Source: CAVRXT01 sp963725655
Lineage (GTDB): Bacteria > Acidobacteriota > Terriglobia > Acidiferrales > UBA7541
Length of the DNA stretch: 64,000 nucleotides
Reading direction: 5' to 3'
Assembly: GCA_963725655.1 (NCBI GenBank)
Contig: CAVRYY010000001.1
Coordinates: 1,488,001 to 1,552,000 of the forward strand
Shown: positions 1-8,573 of the stretch, in pieces
How the letters are laid out: each line of letters starts with the position of its first letter
Position numbering within the stretch: position 1 is the first letter of the stretch
Notes under the pieces: model-generated
Databases searched by the model: none
Told to the model about the DNA's origin: nothing
Seen by the model: the letters and a program-made list of their open reading frames with translations, nothing else
Position numbers and translations under genes: made by a program

Positions 1-197
1 CGACCGAAAGGGATGATTTTATCGAGCCCGCGTTTTTGCGGCAGGTCGTCCTTGATGATCTTTGCGAGTCCGATTACCAGAAGAACGGCGCCGATGAAAT
101 ACGGCCAGAACACGTCGGGCTTGATTGGGAAGATCGCCAGTGCTGAAGCGAGATCGGTGTGGTGGAAGAATTGGAGAAGGCAATTCGGCGTGTTCAT
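1..197 (-). CDS. Membrane protein, N-terminal part only (cut by window edge)
   Basis: Reading the minus strand from an ATG at 197 gives an open frame of 65 codons that runs off the left edge of the window. The visible part contains one hydrophobic segment (about residues 29-45, around FWPYFIGAVLLVIGLA), followed by a charged KIIKDDLPQKRG stretch, as expected for the first transmembrane helix and cytoplasmic loop of an integral membrane protein. I do not recognise the family. It is divergent from the kinase gene that starts at 557. The frame is preferred over the overlapping longer frames because only this one gives a sensible hydrophobic pattern. Confidence 0.5.
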   Translation of the reverse strand, partial: MNTPNCLLQFFHHTDLASALAIFPIKPDVFWPYFIGAVLLVIGLAKIIKDDLPQKRGLDKIIPFG

Positions 198-336
198 TCT
201 CGATCACCATTATCGAATTCTGAATCATCCAGGCCGGCGATACGGCGCCGATTCTACACCCGGGGCGTGTGTTCGGGGCATGTATTGGGGAATTTCGGGG
301 GTGGGGGAGGCGATATGAATGGCGGGCTGGGGCGGG

Positions 337-396
337 GTCGGCAAAAGCAGGGTACGGCAAAAGCAGGGTACGTCAAAAGTAGGGTACGTCAAAAAC
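337..396 (+). repeat. Degenerate short tandem repeats, about 16-17 bp
   Basis: Three to four consecutive copies of a unit resembling GTACGGCAAAAGCAGG occur head to tail, drifting to GTACGTCAAAAGTAGG. The last copy runs directly into the start of the larger hairpin repeat at 386. Only the final partial unit (ACGTCAAAAACTTGG) is also present at the second hairpin-repeat locus near 2983. Confidence 0.7.
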
Positions 397-464
397 TTGG
401 AGAACCCAGGTGTGACGGCGACACCTGGGGCACCCACTTCGCTTCGCTCAGCAGCCCTATCGTC
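386..464 (+). repeat. Dispersed hairpin repeat, copy 1
   Basis: About 79 bp that recur almost unchanged at 2983-3062. The core is a perfect 9-bp inverted repeat, CCCAGGTGT at 405-413 and ACACCTGGG at 421-429, with a 7-nt loop. It is followed by a conserved flank (CACTTCGCTTCGCTCAGCA) and CCCTATCGTCGAT. Both copies lie upstream of kinase genes. It could be a REP-like mobile repeat, or simply part of the duplicated upstream region. Confidence 0.8.
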
Positions 465-518
465 GATGAACCTGTTTGATACGCCACGAACGGCGGGACT
501 ACGGGCGGGGTGAGGCGA

Positions 519-547
519 TTGCTTGAGGCTTGGCGGTGGCGTAGAAT
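519..547 (+). promoter_or_regulatory. Promoter of kinase gene 1 (TTGCTT-N17-TAGAAT)
   Basis: TTGCTT at 519-524 and TAGAAT at 542-547 are separated by exactly 17 nt, a sigma70-type arrangement. The proposed GTG start at 557 lies 9 nt after the -10 box, so transcription would begin at or within a few bases of the start codon and the mRNA may be leaderless. The same layout precedes the second kinase gene. Confidence 0.65.
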
Positions 548-556
548 GTGCGGCCA

Positions 557-2815
557 GTGGCGGATAATCTATCTATTGTCGGGCGCAGCATCTCGCACTA
601 CGAGGTCCAGGAAAAACTGGGCGGCGGAGGGATGGGCGTCGTCTACAAGGCTAAGGACACGCGGCTGGGGCGCAGCGTGGCGCTGAAGTTTCTTCCTGAC
701 GATATTTCCCACGATCCGCAGGCGATCGAGCGATTCCGGCGCGAAGCGCGTGCGGCATCGGCGCTCAATCACGCGAACATCTGCACGATTCACGACATCG
801 GAGAATTCGAGGGGCGGCCGTTTATCGGCATGGAGCTGCTCGAGGGTGACACCCTCAAACATCGCATTTCCGGCAGGCCCATCGAGATATCGGCGCTGCT
901 GGAGATCGGAATTCAGATCGCGAACGGGCTGGATGCGGCGCACTCGAAGGGAATCGTGCACCGGGACATCAAGCCTGCGAATATTTTTCTGGTGGATCGC
1001 GGGCAGGCGAAGATTCTGGATTTTGGTTTGGCCAAGCTCGCGCCCATGGCGAGCCCTGGCGGGGAATCGGCGAGCGTGACGTCAATGCGCACGAACTCGC
1101 ATTTGCTTCATGACGATCAACTCACCAGCCCGGGCAGCTCGCTGGGCACGGTTGCGTATATGTCGCCGGAACAAGCGCGAGGCGAAGAACTGGACGCGCG
1201 TTCGGATTTGTTTTCGCTGGGCGTGGTGCTGTACGAGATGGCGACCGGGGCGGTTCCGTTTTCGGGCATGACGTCGGCGGTGATTTTCGACGCGCTGCTA
1301 AATTCCACGCCCGCGGCGGCGAGGGACTTAAATGCGCGGCTGCCGGTGGCGATGGACAACATTCTGGGCAAGGCTCTCGAGAAGGATCGCGAGATGCGTT
1401 ACCAGAGTGCCGCCGAACTGCGGGCCGACCTGAAGCGGCTCAACCGCGACATGGAGTCGAGTCGCCGGCCGGGGGCTGCGGAGAAGAGCACCACGGGCTC
1501 CGGGACGCATGCGGCTGCCGCGCTGCAAAAGTCCGTCGCGGTCCTGTATTTCGAGAACCAGAGTGGTGCGAAAGAAGACGAATACTTCCGCGACGGTATT
1601 ACCGAGGATATCGTCACCGAGCTCCTGAAGATCAAACAACTGCAGATTTTTCCGCGCTCGGAGATGCTGGCGTTTCGCGACAAACCGATTGCCGCGCTGC
1701 AGGTGGGGCAGCAGGTGGGCGCCGCGTACGTGCTGGAAGGTTCGATCCGCCGCGCGGGAAACCGGGTGCGCATCACTGCGCAGCTGGTGGAAGTCTCCAC
1801 GCGCAAGTCGGTATGGGCGGAGCGCTACGACCGCCAACTGGAGGATGTGTTCGCCATCCAGGAGGAAATCGCGCGCAGCATTGCGCAGGCTCTACGCATC
1901 ACGCTGACGCCGCAGGAAGAAAAAACGATCGCGCGCAAGCCGACGGAGAACCCGCAAGCCTATGATTTTTACCTGCGTGGCCGAAGCTACTCGCGCCGCG
2001 AAAATATCGATTACGGCCTGCAGATGTTCGAACAAGCGATCCAGCTGGACCCCAGCTTCGCGTTAGCGCATGCCGGGATAGCGCATCTCTGCGGGCTGAT
2101 TTTCGAGATTCGCGACCAAAATCCGAAGTGGCTTGAACGGGGCCTGGCGGCATGCGACCGCGCGACGGCGCTTTCGCCGGACCTGCCGGAAGTGCTGGTG
2201 GCGCGCGCGCGGCTGTTTTACGCACAGAAGAGACACGAGGAAGCCGCGTTGCTGGCCCAGCACGCCATCGAGCGCAAAGCCGACTGCGAGGGATCGTGGA
2301 GCATTCTGGGCCGCGCGTATTACAGTTCTGGCCGATACGAAGAAGTGGCCGCGCTGACCGAGCGAGCCATCGAAGCCAACGGCGACGACTACAACACTTA
2401 TATTCCCTACGCCAACACGCTGGAGTTGCTGGGCCGCAAAAAGGAAGCGGAGCACGTCCGCGAGCAGATGATCAAGGTCCTGCGGCAACAACTTGAGCTG
2501 GTGCCCGAAGACGTGCGGGCGCGTATCTTGTTGGCCGGGAACCTCGCTTACCTAAAGCAGGACGCGGACGAGACGGTCCGGCAGTTGCAGACTGCCGTTG
2601 CGCTGCGCCCTAACGACGGCAATATTCTTTACAATGCAGCCTGCGCCTACGGCATCCTCGGGAAGAAGGCCGAGGCGTTCGAGACGATCAAGAAGGCGTT
2701 TGCGGCCGGGTATGGGAACCCGTCTTGGGCGGCCAAGGATACCGATCTCGCTTGCCTGCACGACGACCCTGAGTTTCAGAAGCTTGTTGGTTCCAGCAAA
2801 ACTTCCGCGTCGTAG
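557..2815 (+). CDS. Eukaryote-like Ser/Thr protein kinase with TolB-like and TPR domains (kinase 1, soluble)
   Basis: A predicted 752-residue cytoplasmic signalling kinase. The N-terminal third is a complete Hanks-type kinase: glycine loop GGGGMGVVYKA (about 22-32), ATP-binding Lys in ALKF (K44), catalytic loop HRDIKPAN, DFGLAK, and MSPEQAR in place of APE. There is a long activation segment rich in Ser/Thr. Next comes a domain starting KSVAVLYFENQSG that resembles the TolB-like domain found in CadC/adenylate-cyclase-type regulators, then several TPRs. No transmembrane segment lies between the kinase and TolB-like parts, unlike the four kinases at 42-58 kb. GTG at 557 is chosen because it matches the start of the paralog at 3263 and sits 9 nt after a TAGAAT box; GTG at 548 would overlap that spacing. 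The substrate is unknown. Confidence 0.9.
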   Translation: MADNLSIVGRSISHYEVQEKLGGGGMGVVYKAKDTRLGRSVALKFLPDDISHDPQAIERFRREARAASALNHANICTIHDIGEFEGRPFIGMELLEGDTLKHRISGRPIEISALLEIGIQIANGLDAAHSKGIVHRDIKPANIFLVDRGQAKILDFGLAKLAPMASPGGESASVTSMRTNSHLLHDDQLTSPGSSLGTVAYMSPEQARGEELDARSDLFSLGVVLYEMATGAVPFSGMTSAVIFDALLNSTPAAARDLNARLPVAMDNILGKALEKDREMRYQSAAELRADLKRLNRDMESSRRPGAAEKSTTGSGTHAAAALQKSVAVLYFENQSGAKEDEYFRDGITEDIVTELLKIKQLQIFPRSEMLAFRDKPIAALQVGQQVGAAYVLEGSIRRAGNRVRITAQLVEVSTRKSVWAERYDRQLEDVFAIQEEIARSIAQALRITLTPQEEKTIARKPTENPQAYDFYLRGRSYSRRENIDYGLQMFEQAIQLDPSFALAHAGIAHLCGLIFEIRDQNPKWLERGLAACDRATALSPDLPEVLVARARLFYAQKRHEEAALLAQHAIERKADCEGSWSILGRAYYSSGRYEEVAALTERAIEANGDDYNTYIPYANTLELLGRKKEAEHVREQMIKVLRQQLELVPEDVRARILLAGNLAYLKQDADETVRQLQTAVALRPNDGNILYNAACAYGILGKKAEAFETIKKAFAAGYGNPSWAAKDTDLACLHDDPEFQKLVGSSKTSAS

Positions 2816-2982
2816 AATTCGCGTTAAATCAGGGATTCCGGATTAAATCGTCGCTGTTTTTTTGCCGGGGTGTTTTTGAATTTGGGAGTCCTGTCCGAGT
2901 CGGGGCTTGTATCTTGACGATCGAGCGAAACCTGTTGGGTTGTGATGGGCTGTCGCTGCGAGGGCTAGAGGCGGACCAGGGC

Positions 2983-3062
2983 ACGTCAAAAACTTGGAGA
3001 ACCCAGGTGTGAACGCGACACCTGGGGCGCCCACTTCGCTTCGCTCAGCAACCCCTATCGTC
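2983..3062 (+). repeat. Dispersed hairpin repeat, copy 2
   Basis: The same element as at 386-464. The 9-bp stem CCCAGGTGT (3002-3010) / ACACCTGGG (3018-3026) is fully conserved, while the 7-nt loop differs (GAACGCG here, GACGGCG in copy 1). Conserved arms with a changed loop suggest that the stem is the functional part. Confidence 0.8.
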
Positions 3063-3225
3063 GATAATTTGTTTTGATATCCGCGAAGAATTCGGGAACC
3101 GGTTGGGGCTGGCGGCGGTGGTTGGATTTTTGATTTCGGGGGGCTCGGGAGTGGGAGTTGTTCCGACACGATTGTCGGGGCTACGAACGGGTTTTGGACG
3201 GTGGTGGTCGCGGGAAGCGACGCGA

Positions 3226-3254
3226 TTGCCTGCGTTGCAGCGCTGGCGTAGAAT
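3226..3254 (+). promoter_or_regulatory. Promoter of kinase gene 2 (TTGCCT-N17-TAGAAT)
   Basis: TTGCCT at 3226-3231 and TAGAAT at 3249-3254 with a 17-nt spacer. The GTG start at 3263 is 8 nt downstream, so the transcript is predicted to be leaderless or nearly so, matching the layout upstream of kinase 1. Confidence 0.65.
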
Positions 3255-3262
3255 GCACCGCT

Positions 3263-5476
3263 GTGACGGATACGTCGCCGATCATCGGTCGTACTATTTC
3301 GCGGTACCGCATCCTGGAAAAGATCGGGGGCGGGGGCATGGGTGTGGTCTACAAGGCCGAGGATTTGAATCTGGGCCGGTTCGTCGCGCTAAAGTTTCTT
3401 CCTGCCGAAGTTTCCAAGGATGCCACGGCGCTGGAGCGATTCCGCCGGGAAGCTCGCGCGGCCTCGGCGTTGAACCACCCGAGCATCTGCACAATTCACG
3501 AGATTGATGAGCGCGATGGGCAATGCTTTATCGCGATGGAGTTCCTGGATGGCCAGACGCTGAAGCATCGGATCAGCGGCAAGGCGCTGCCGGTGGAGTT
3601 GCTGCTGGACGTCGGAGTGCAAATTTCCGACGCGCTGGATGCCGCACATTCGGAAGGGATCATTCACCGGGACATCAAGCCGGCGAACATTTTCATCACC
3701 AAGCGCGGGGTGGTGAAGATACTGGATTTTGGGTTGGCGAAAACGCTGACGGCGGCGTCGGCGCTGATCTCGGTGACCGAGGATTTTGGCGTTTCGCCGG
3801 AACACCTCACCAGTCCAGGGAGCACGCTGGGGACGGTGGCATACATGTCGCCGGAACAGGCGCGGGCGCGGGAGCTGGATGCGCGCTCGGACATTTTTTC
3901 GTTTGGCACCGTGTTGTACGAGATGGCCACCGGCACGCTGCCGTTTCGCGGGGAGAGCACCGCGGTGATTTTCGAAGCGCTGCTGAGCCGAGCGCCGATA
4001 CCGGCCGCGCGTTTGAACCCGGAGCTGCCCGCAAAGCTGGGGGAGATCATCGAGAAGGCGCTGGAGAAGGATCCCGATTTGCGCTGCCAGACGGCGGCGG
4101 AACTGCGCACCGACCTGAAGCGGCTGAAGCGCGACATGGAATCCAGCCGCCTGCCCGCCGCGGAGAAAAGCATTTCGGGTTCTGGGACGCATACGGCTGC
4201 CGCCCAGCAAAAGTCAGTGGCGGTGCTGTATTTCGAGAACCAGAGTGGAGCGAAAGAGGACGAATATTTTCGCGACGGGATTACCGAGGATATCGTCACG
4301 GAGATTTCCAAAATCGCGAAGCTACAGATTTTCCCCCGATCGGAAATGCTGGCGTTCCGCGACAAGTCGGTCACCGCGCAGCAGGTGGGCCAGCAGCTCG
4401 GCGCAGCGTACGTGCTGGAAGGTTCGATCCGGCGATCCGGCAATCGCGTGCGAATCACCGCGCAACTGGTGGAAGCCTCGACCCGGCATTCAGTATGGGC
4501 GGAGCGCTACGACCGCCAACTGGAGGATGTGTTCGCCATCCAGGAGGAAATCGCACGGAGCATCGCGCAGGCTCTGCGGATCACGCTGACGCCGCAGGAA
4601 GAAAAAACCATGGCGCGCAAGCCCACGGAAAACCCGCAGGCCTACGATTTTTATCTGCGCGGAAAAAACTACACGCGCCGGGAGAATATCGATTACGGAC
4701 TGCAGATGTTCGAGCAGGCCATCCAGCTGGACCCTAATTTCGCGCTGGCCCACGGCGGGATTGCGCAACTATGCGGGCGAATCTATGAGACCCGCGAGCA
4801 GAATCCGAAATGGATCGAGCGCGGACTGGCTGCCTGCGACCGGGCCGCGGCGCTGGCTCCGGATTTGCCGGAGGTGCTGGTGGCGCACGCGCGGATGTTT
4901 TATGCGCAGAAGAAGTATGACCAAGCCGCGGCGCTGGCGCAGCGCGCTATCGATCATAAGCACGATTGTGAGGGAGCCTGGAACCTGCTGGGCAGGGCGT
5001 ATTTCGCGTCCGGCCGTTTTGCGGAGGCAGCCGCGGTCACCGAGCAGGCGATCGAAGCGAATGGCGACGACTACAACACTTACATCCCGTATGTGGGCTC
5101 TCTCAATCGGCTGGGCCGGGGAACCGAAGCGATGGACGTGAACCGTCGGATGACCATCGTCTTGCGGCAACAATTGGAACTGGTTCCCGAGGACGTGCGC
5201 GCGCGGATCCTGCTGGCCGTGAACCTTGCCAGTTTTGGGGAAGCGGAGGAAAGCGTCCGGCACTTGCAGACTGCTGTCGCGCTGCGCCCCAACGATGGCA
5301 ATACGCTTTACAATGCCGCGTGCACGTATGGAGTGCTGGGGAAAAAGGCCGAGGCTCTGGAGACACTGAAAAAGGCCTTTGCGGCCGGATACGGCCTGAA
5401 GGATTGGGCGGCGAAAGACAAGGATTTGGATTGCCTGCACGATGACCCGGAATTCCAGAAGCTGGTCGCCCGCTAG
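3263..5476 (+). CDS. Eukaryote-like Ser/Thr protein kinase with TolB-like and TPR domains (kinase 2, soluble)
   Basis: A 737-residue paralog of the gene at 557, with the same order: Hanks-type kinase (GGGGMGVVYKAED, ALKF, HRDIKPANIF, DFGLAK, MSPEQAR), TolB-like domain beginning KSVAVLYFENQSG, and TPRs to the C terminus. No transmembrane helix is seen. The two genes share a run of about 62 identical nucleotides (1811-1872 versus 4493-4554, encoding the VWAERYDRQLEDVFAIQEEI region) and near-identical downstream coding. This points to a recent tandem duplication or gene conversion. The frame stays open further upstream, but the conserved protein start (TSPIIGRTISRYRI) and the promoter position favour GTG at 3263. 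Confidence 0.9.
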   Translation: MTDTSPIIGRTISRYRILEKIGGGGMGVVYKAEDLNLGRFVALKFLPAEVSKDATALERFRREARAASALNHPSICTIHEIDERDGQCFIAMEFLDGQTLKHRISGKALPVELLLDVGVQISDALDAAHSEGIIHRDIKPANIFITKRGVVKILDFGLAKTLTAASALISVTEDFGVSPEHLTSPGSTLGTVAYMSPEQARARELDARSDIFSFGTVLYEMATGTLPFRGESTAVIFEALLSRAPIPAARLNPELPAKLGEIIEKALEKDPDLRCQTAAELRTDLKRLKRDMESSRLPAAEKSISGSGTHTAAAQQKSVAVLYFENQSGAKEDEYFRDGITEDIVTEISKIAKLQIFPRSEMLAFRDKSVTAQQVGQQLGAAYVLEGSIRRSGNRVRITAQLVEASTRHSVWAERYDRQLEDVFAIQEEIARSIAQALRITLTPQEEKTMARKPTENPQAYDFYLRGKNYTRRENIDYGLQMFEQAIQLDPNFALAHGGIAQLCGRIYETREQNPKWIERGLAACDRAAALAPDLPEVLVAHARMFYAQKKYDQAAALAQRAIDHKHDCEGAWNLLGRAYFASGRFAEAAAVTEQAIEANGDDYNTYIPYVGSLNRLGRGTEAMDVNRRMTIVLRQQLELVPEDVRARILLAVNLASFGEAEESVRHLQTAVALRPNDGNTLYNAACTYGVLGKKAEALETLKKAFAAGYGLKDWAAKDKDLDCLHDDPEFQKLVAR

Positions 5477-5541
5477 AGACCGCCCGCAGATTCAACCGCG
5501 ATTCTGGCTCTATGAGGTGATTTCGGTCCGCTTAATTTCAA

Positions 5542-5569
5542 TTGATATGGTCTATTTTTGGATCATAAT
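5542..5569 (+). promoter_or_regulatory. Probable promoter of the sugar dehydrogenase-cytochrome gene
   Basis: TTGATA (5542-5547), 16-nt spacer, CATAAT (5564-5569), in the short AT-richer gap after kinase 2. The downstream gene starts at 5610 behind a G-rich ribosome-binding site (GGGGGGGAG, 5595-5603). Confidence 0.5.
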
Positions 5570-5609
5570 GCCTTCGTTTCGCGGCGTTGATGTTGGGGGG
5601 GAGTGTTTC

Positions 5610-7412
5610 ATGCGATTTTCCAGTTCGTTTCGAATTGTGTTGCCCGTGTTCGTGCTGCTGACCGCGGTGTGCGCAGGCAGTTGGGTGGCATCGGCTCAAG
5701 CGCAGTCCAAGACGGATGCCGGAACCAAGGGCAAAGCGTGCCCGAGCGACGATAGCGGGTTGAAGTTGCCGGCTGGTTTTTGCGCAAGCGTGTTTGCTGA
5801 CGACATCGGTCACGCGCGGCACCTGGTGGTGTCGCCCGACGGAGTAGTCTACGTCAACACCTGGTCGGGGGAGTATTACGACAACGACAAGCCGCACGCC
5901 GGCGGGTTTCTGGTGGCGCTGAAAGACAGCACTGGCGCGGGAAAGGCCGACGTCAACGAGCGGTTCGGCGAAAGCGTCGCGAGCGGCGGAGCTGGCGGCA
6001 CCGGCATCGGTATGTATAAGGGCGCGATATTCGCGGAGATCAACGACCGCATCGTGCGATATTCGCTGCCTGCCGGCTCGATCGTGCCGGCCGATGCTGG
6101 CGCTACGATCGTTTCCGGATTGCCCCTGGGCGGCGACCATCCGATGCATCCGTTTGCTATCACCGCCGATGGATCGTTGTACGTCGACGTCGCGACTGCG
6201 ACGAATTCCTGCCAGCCGAAAAATAGGACGCCTGGCTCGGTGGGCGCGAACCCGTGCGTGGAACTGGAGACTCGCGGCGGCATCTGGCGCTACGACGCCA
6301 ATAAGACCGATCAAAAATTTTCGCCAGCGGAGCGGTACGCCACCGGGATACGGAATGCCGAGGGATTTGGGATCGACACCACGGGGCAGCACATTTTTAT
6401 CACGCAACACGGGCGGGACCAGCTTTATACGAATTGGCCGGCATTCTACAAACCCGACCAGGAAGCCACGCTGCCGGCGGAAGAAGTGATGCTCTTGAAG
6501 CAGGGCGGCGACTATGGGTGGCCGGAGTGCTACTACGACGCGGTACGGCGGAAACTGGTCCTGGCGCCGGAATACGGCGGCAACGGCGGGGTTCGAGTGG
6601 GAGTTTGCGCGGACAAGCTGGCGCCGGTTGCGGCATTTCCGGCGCATTGGGCGCCGAACGCGATGGTGTTCTACGATAAGGAACAGTTTCCGGCTCGATA
6701 CCGGCATGGCGTATTCATCGCGTTTCATGGTTCGTGGAACCGGGCGCCATATGCGCAGGGTGGCTACAACGTGGTGTATCAGCCGCTGGCCGGTGACCAT
6801 GTTTCCGGGCGGTGCGAAATATTTGCGGATGGGTTCGCCGGAGCGGTGAAGACGCCGGAGGGCGCGGTGCATCGCCCGAGCGGGCTTGCGGTGGGGCCGG
6901 ACGGGTCGTTGTTTGTTGCTGACGACATTCGCGGACGGATCTACCGCATCAGCTATATGGGTGGAAGCGGCTCCGATGGCGTTGCGGCGAAGTTTACGGC
7001 CTGCCCCGATCCTACGGCTCCGGCCGGGAAAGTGGTGGAAGCTCCCGCCAAGCCGCCGGAGGGAACCAATGCTGACGCGGGCGCGGCGGCGGCAGGGCCT
7101 GCGGTTCCTGCGGGGGCGACGCGGGCGATGGTGGCGCTGGGCGATAAGATCTACCACGGTCAAGTGGCTGGAGCGGCGTGCACCGGTTGCCATGGCACGA
7201 GCGCCTCGGGCGGTCCTTTGGGTCCCGATCTAACCCACAACAAATGGGTGTGGAGCGACGGGAGCTATGCCGGGATCGCGAAGACGATAACTGACGGCGT
7301 AATGCAGCCAAAGAATTTTCGCAGCCCGATGCCGCCGATGGGCGGGTCGCAACTGACGCACGCACAGGTACTGGCGTTGGCAGCGTACATTTGGAGCTTG
7401 AACCACCATTAA
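5610..7412 (+). CDS. Secreted sorbosone/glucose dehydrogenase-type quinoprotein fused to cytochrome c
   Basis: A 600-residue exported oxidoreductase. The start at 5610 gives a clean signal peptide (MRFSSSFRIVLPVFVLLTAV...ASAQAQ) and has a strong ribosome-binding site. The body is a six-bladed-propeller type shared by soluble PQQ glucose and L-sorbosone dehydrogenases. Recognisable segments include HARHLVVSPDGVVYVNTW, GIRNAEGFGID, GGDYGWPECYYD, HGSWNRAPY and RPSGLAVGPDGSLFVAD. The C-terminal part from about residue 510 is a cytochrome c domain with haem motif CTGCH and a Met-rich MPPMGG segment for the distal ligand. It probably oxidises a sugar or aldose in the periplasm and passes electrons to its own haem. 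The exact substrate is not visible. Confidence 0.88.
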   Translation: MRFSSSFRIVLPVFVLLTAVCAGSWVASAQAQSKTDAGTKGKACPSDDSGLKLPAGFCASVFADDIGHARHLVVSPDGVVYVNTWSGEYYDNDKPHAGGFLVALKDSTGAGKADVNERFGESVASGGAGGTGIGMYKGAIFAEINDRIVRYSLPAGSIVPADAGATIVSGLPLGGDHPMHPFAITADGSLYVDVATATNSCQPKNRTPGSVGANPCVELETRGGIWRYDANKTDQKFSPAERYATGIRNAEGFGIDTTGQHIFITQHGRDQLYTNWPAFYKPDQEATLPAEEVMLLKQGGDYGWPECYYDAVRRKLVLAPEYGGNGGVRVGVCADKLAPVAAFPAHWAPNAMVFYDKEQFPARYRHGVFIAFHGSWNRAPYAQGGYNVVYQPLAGDHVSGRCEIFADGFAGAVKTPEGAVHRPSGLAVGPDGSLFVADDIRGRIYRISYMGGSGSDGVAAKFTACPDPTAPAGKVVEAPAKPPEGTNADAGAAAAGPAVPAGATRAMVALGDKIYHGQVAGAACTGCHGTSASGGPLGPDLTHNKWVWSDGSYAGIAKTITDGVMQPKNFRSPMPPMGGSQLTHAQVLALAAYIWSLNHH

Positions 7413-7466
7413 GAGAGAAGCGGGCGATTTGTGTTAGGAGTGTTGCTGGGATTGAGAGAGGCTGAA

Positions 7467-8087
7467 ATGTCGGCAAATAAAATGATGGAGCGTTGGCGGT
7501 TGCGGATATTTGGCGTGGCCGTGGCGGCGCTGGTGGGCGTCTCGGCGACGTTGGTGGCGATGTCGGCGCCTGCATCTGCGCCGGGACCTGAGTTTGTGCT
7601 TTCCAGTCCCGATGCGCAGCTCGCGGTGAGCGTCCCCGAGGTGTACACCGCGAACGTGTTTGGATGCAGCGGGGGAAATAAGTCGCCGGCGCTACAGTGG
7701 AGCGGCGCGCCAGCCGGGACCAAGAGTTTTGTGCTGACGTTGTTCGATCCTGATGAGCACAGCACGCCGTCGGGATGGTGGCACTGGGTGGTCTACGACC
7801 TGCCGGCGAACGTGGACAAACTGCCGATCGGGGCTGGCGCCGAGCACGGCTCGCTGCTGCCGCACGGGGCGCTCATGGGCCGGACGGACCTTGGCAACGA
7901 CGCGTATCACGGACCGTGCCCGGACAAGGGCGATCCTCCGCATCACTACACGTTTACGATATACGCGCTGGACGTGGCGAAACTGGATGTGGGGCCTTCA
8001 TCGAGCGGCGCGATGGTGACTTCGACCGCGCAGGACCATCTGCTAGGGAAGGCAGTGTTCGTCGCGCACTACGGACGCTCCAAGTAA
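7467..8087 (+). CDS. YbhB/YbcL-type PEBP-like (Raf kinase inhibitor-like) protein, exported
   Basis: A 206-residue protein of the phosphatidylethanolamine-binding-protein family. Diagnostic segments are SPALQWSGAPAGTKSFVLT, LFDPDEHSTPSGWWHWVVYD, YHGPCPDKGDPPHHYTFTIYAL and a C-terminal ending like HYGRSK. An N-terminal hydrophobic stretch (about 14-37) after a basic start suggests export or anchoring. ATG at 7467 is preferred over the upstream GTG at 7431 because a GAGAGAGG ribosome-binding site lies just before it. It is only 54 nt after the dehydrogenase gene and may be cotranscribed. The physiological role of bacterial PEBPs is mostly unknown. Confidence 0.85.
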   Translation: MSANKMMERWRLRIFGVAVAALVGVSATLVAMSAPASAPGPEFVLSSPDAQLAVSVPEVYTANVFGCSGGNKSPALQWSGAPAGTKSFVLTLFDPDEHSTPSGWWHWVVYDLPANVDKLPIGAGAEHGSLLPHGALMGRTDLGNDAYHGPCPDKGDPPHHYTFTIYALDVAKLDVGPSSSGAMVTSTAQDHLLGKAVFVAHYGRSK

Positions 8088-8192
8088 AAGCTCGGGCCAC
8101 AAACAAGACTCGCGCCGGGTTGCGCCGATGTCCGAAACGGGCAACAATGTTGTCCGGATATCGACAAATTGATCGCAACTTCCTAACCTTAC

Positions 8193-8573
8193 ATGACCCC
8201 GCTACCAGCTACCCGATATGAAGTGTGTGTAAGCGACGCGATCCCGGAGCGTGGGCGGATGGTCGTGGATGTGGCCGAAAAGACTGTGGGTATATTCCGA
8301 GTGGATGGCCAGCTCTATGCGTATGAGAATACTTGCGCGCATCAGGGCGGGCCGGTATGCCAGGGCGCGATTATCCCGCGGGTGAGAGAACGATTAGACG
8401 AGGCCCAGGCGACGGTTGGATTTGCGTTCGACGAGGCTGAAATGCACATCGTGTGTCCCTGGCATGGCTTTGAATACAGCATAGTCACGGGGCGCCACCC
8501 CGGAAAAGCGGACATCTCGCTATTGCCAATTCAAGTCACCGAACAGGATGGTGTGGTTTATGTCGCGCTCTGA
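8193..8573 (+). CDS. Rieske-type [2Fe-2S] ferredoxin-like protein
   Basis: A 126-residue soluble protein with the two Rieske ligand motifs: C48-A-H50 (in ENTCAHQGGP) and C88-P-W-H91 (in VCPWHGFEY). It resembles the ferredoxin components of ring-hydroxylating oxygenases and assimilatory reductases and probably shuttles electrons. The spacing between the two motifs (about 37 residues) is longer than is usual for small Rieske ferredoxins; the extra part is charged (RVRERLDEAQATVGFAFDEA). It is the first of three overlapping genes (8193-10139). No good ribosome-binding site is visible ahead of the ATG. Confidence 0.85.
   Translation: MTPLPATRYEVCVSDAIPERGRMVVDVAEKTVGIFRVDGQLYAYENTCAHQGGPVCQGAIIPRVRERLDEAQATVGFAFDEAEMHIVCPWHGFEYSIVTGRHPGKADISLLPIQVTEQDGVVYVAL

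Larger units (their letters stand above)
198..556. other. Intergenic region with repeats and a kinase promoter
   Basis: No convincing gene is seen here. The stretch holds short tandem repeats (337-396), a hairpin-containing dispersed repeat (386-464) and the promoter of the following kinase gene (519-547), each listed separately. Confidence 0.6.
2816..3262. other. Intergenic region between kinases 1 and 2
   Basis: No gene is supported. It contains the second copy of the hairpin repeat (2983-3062) and the promoter of the second kinase (3226-3254). I see no strong terminator with a T-run after the first kinase gene. Confidence 0.6.
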
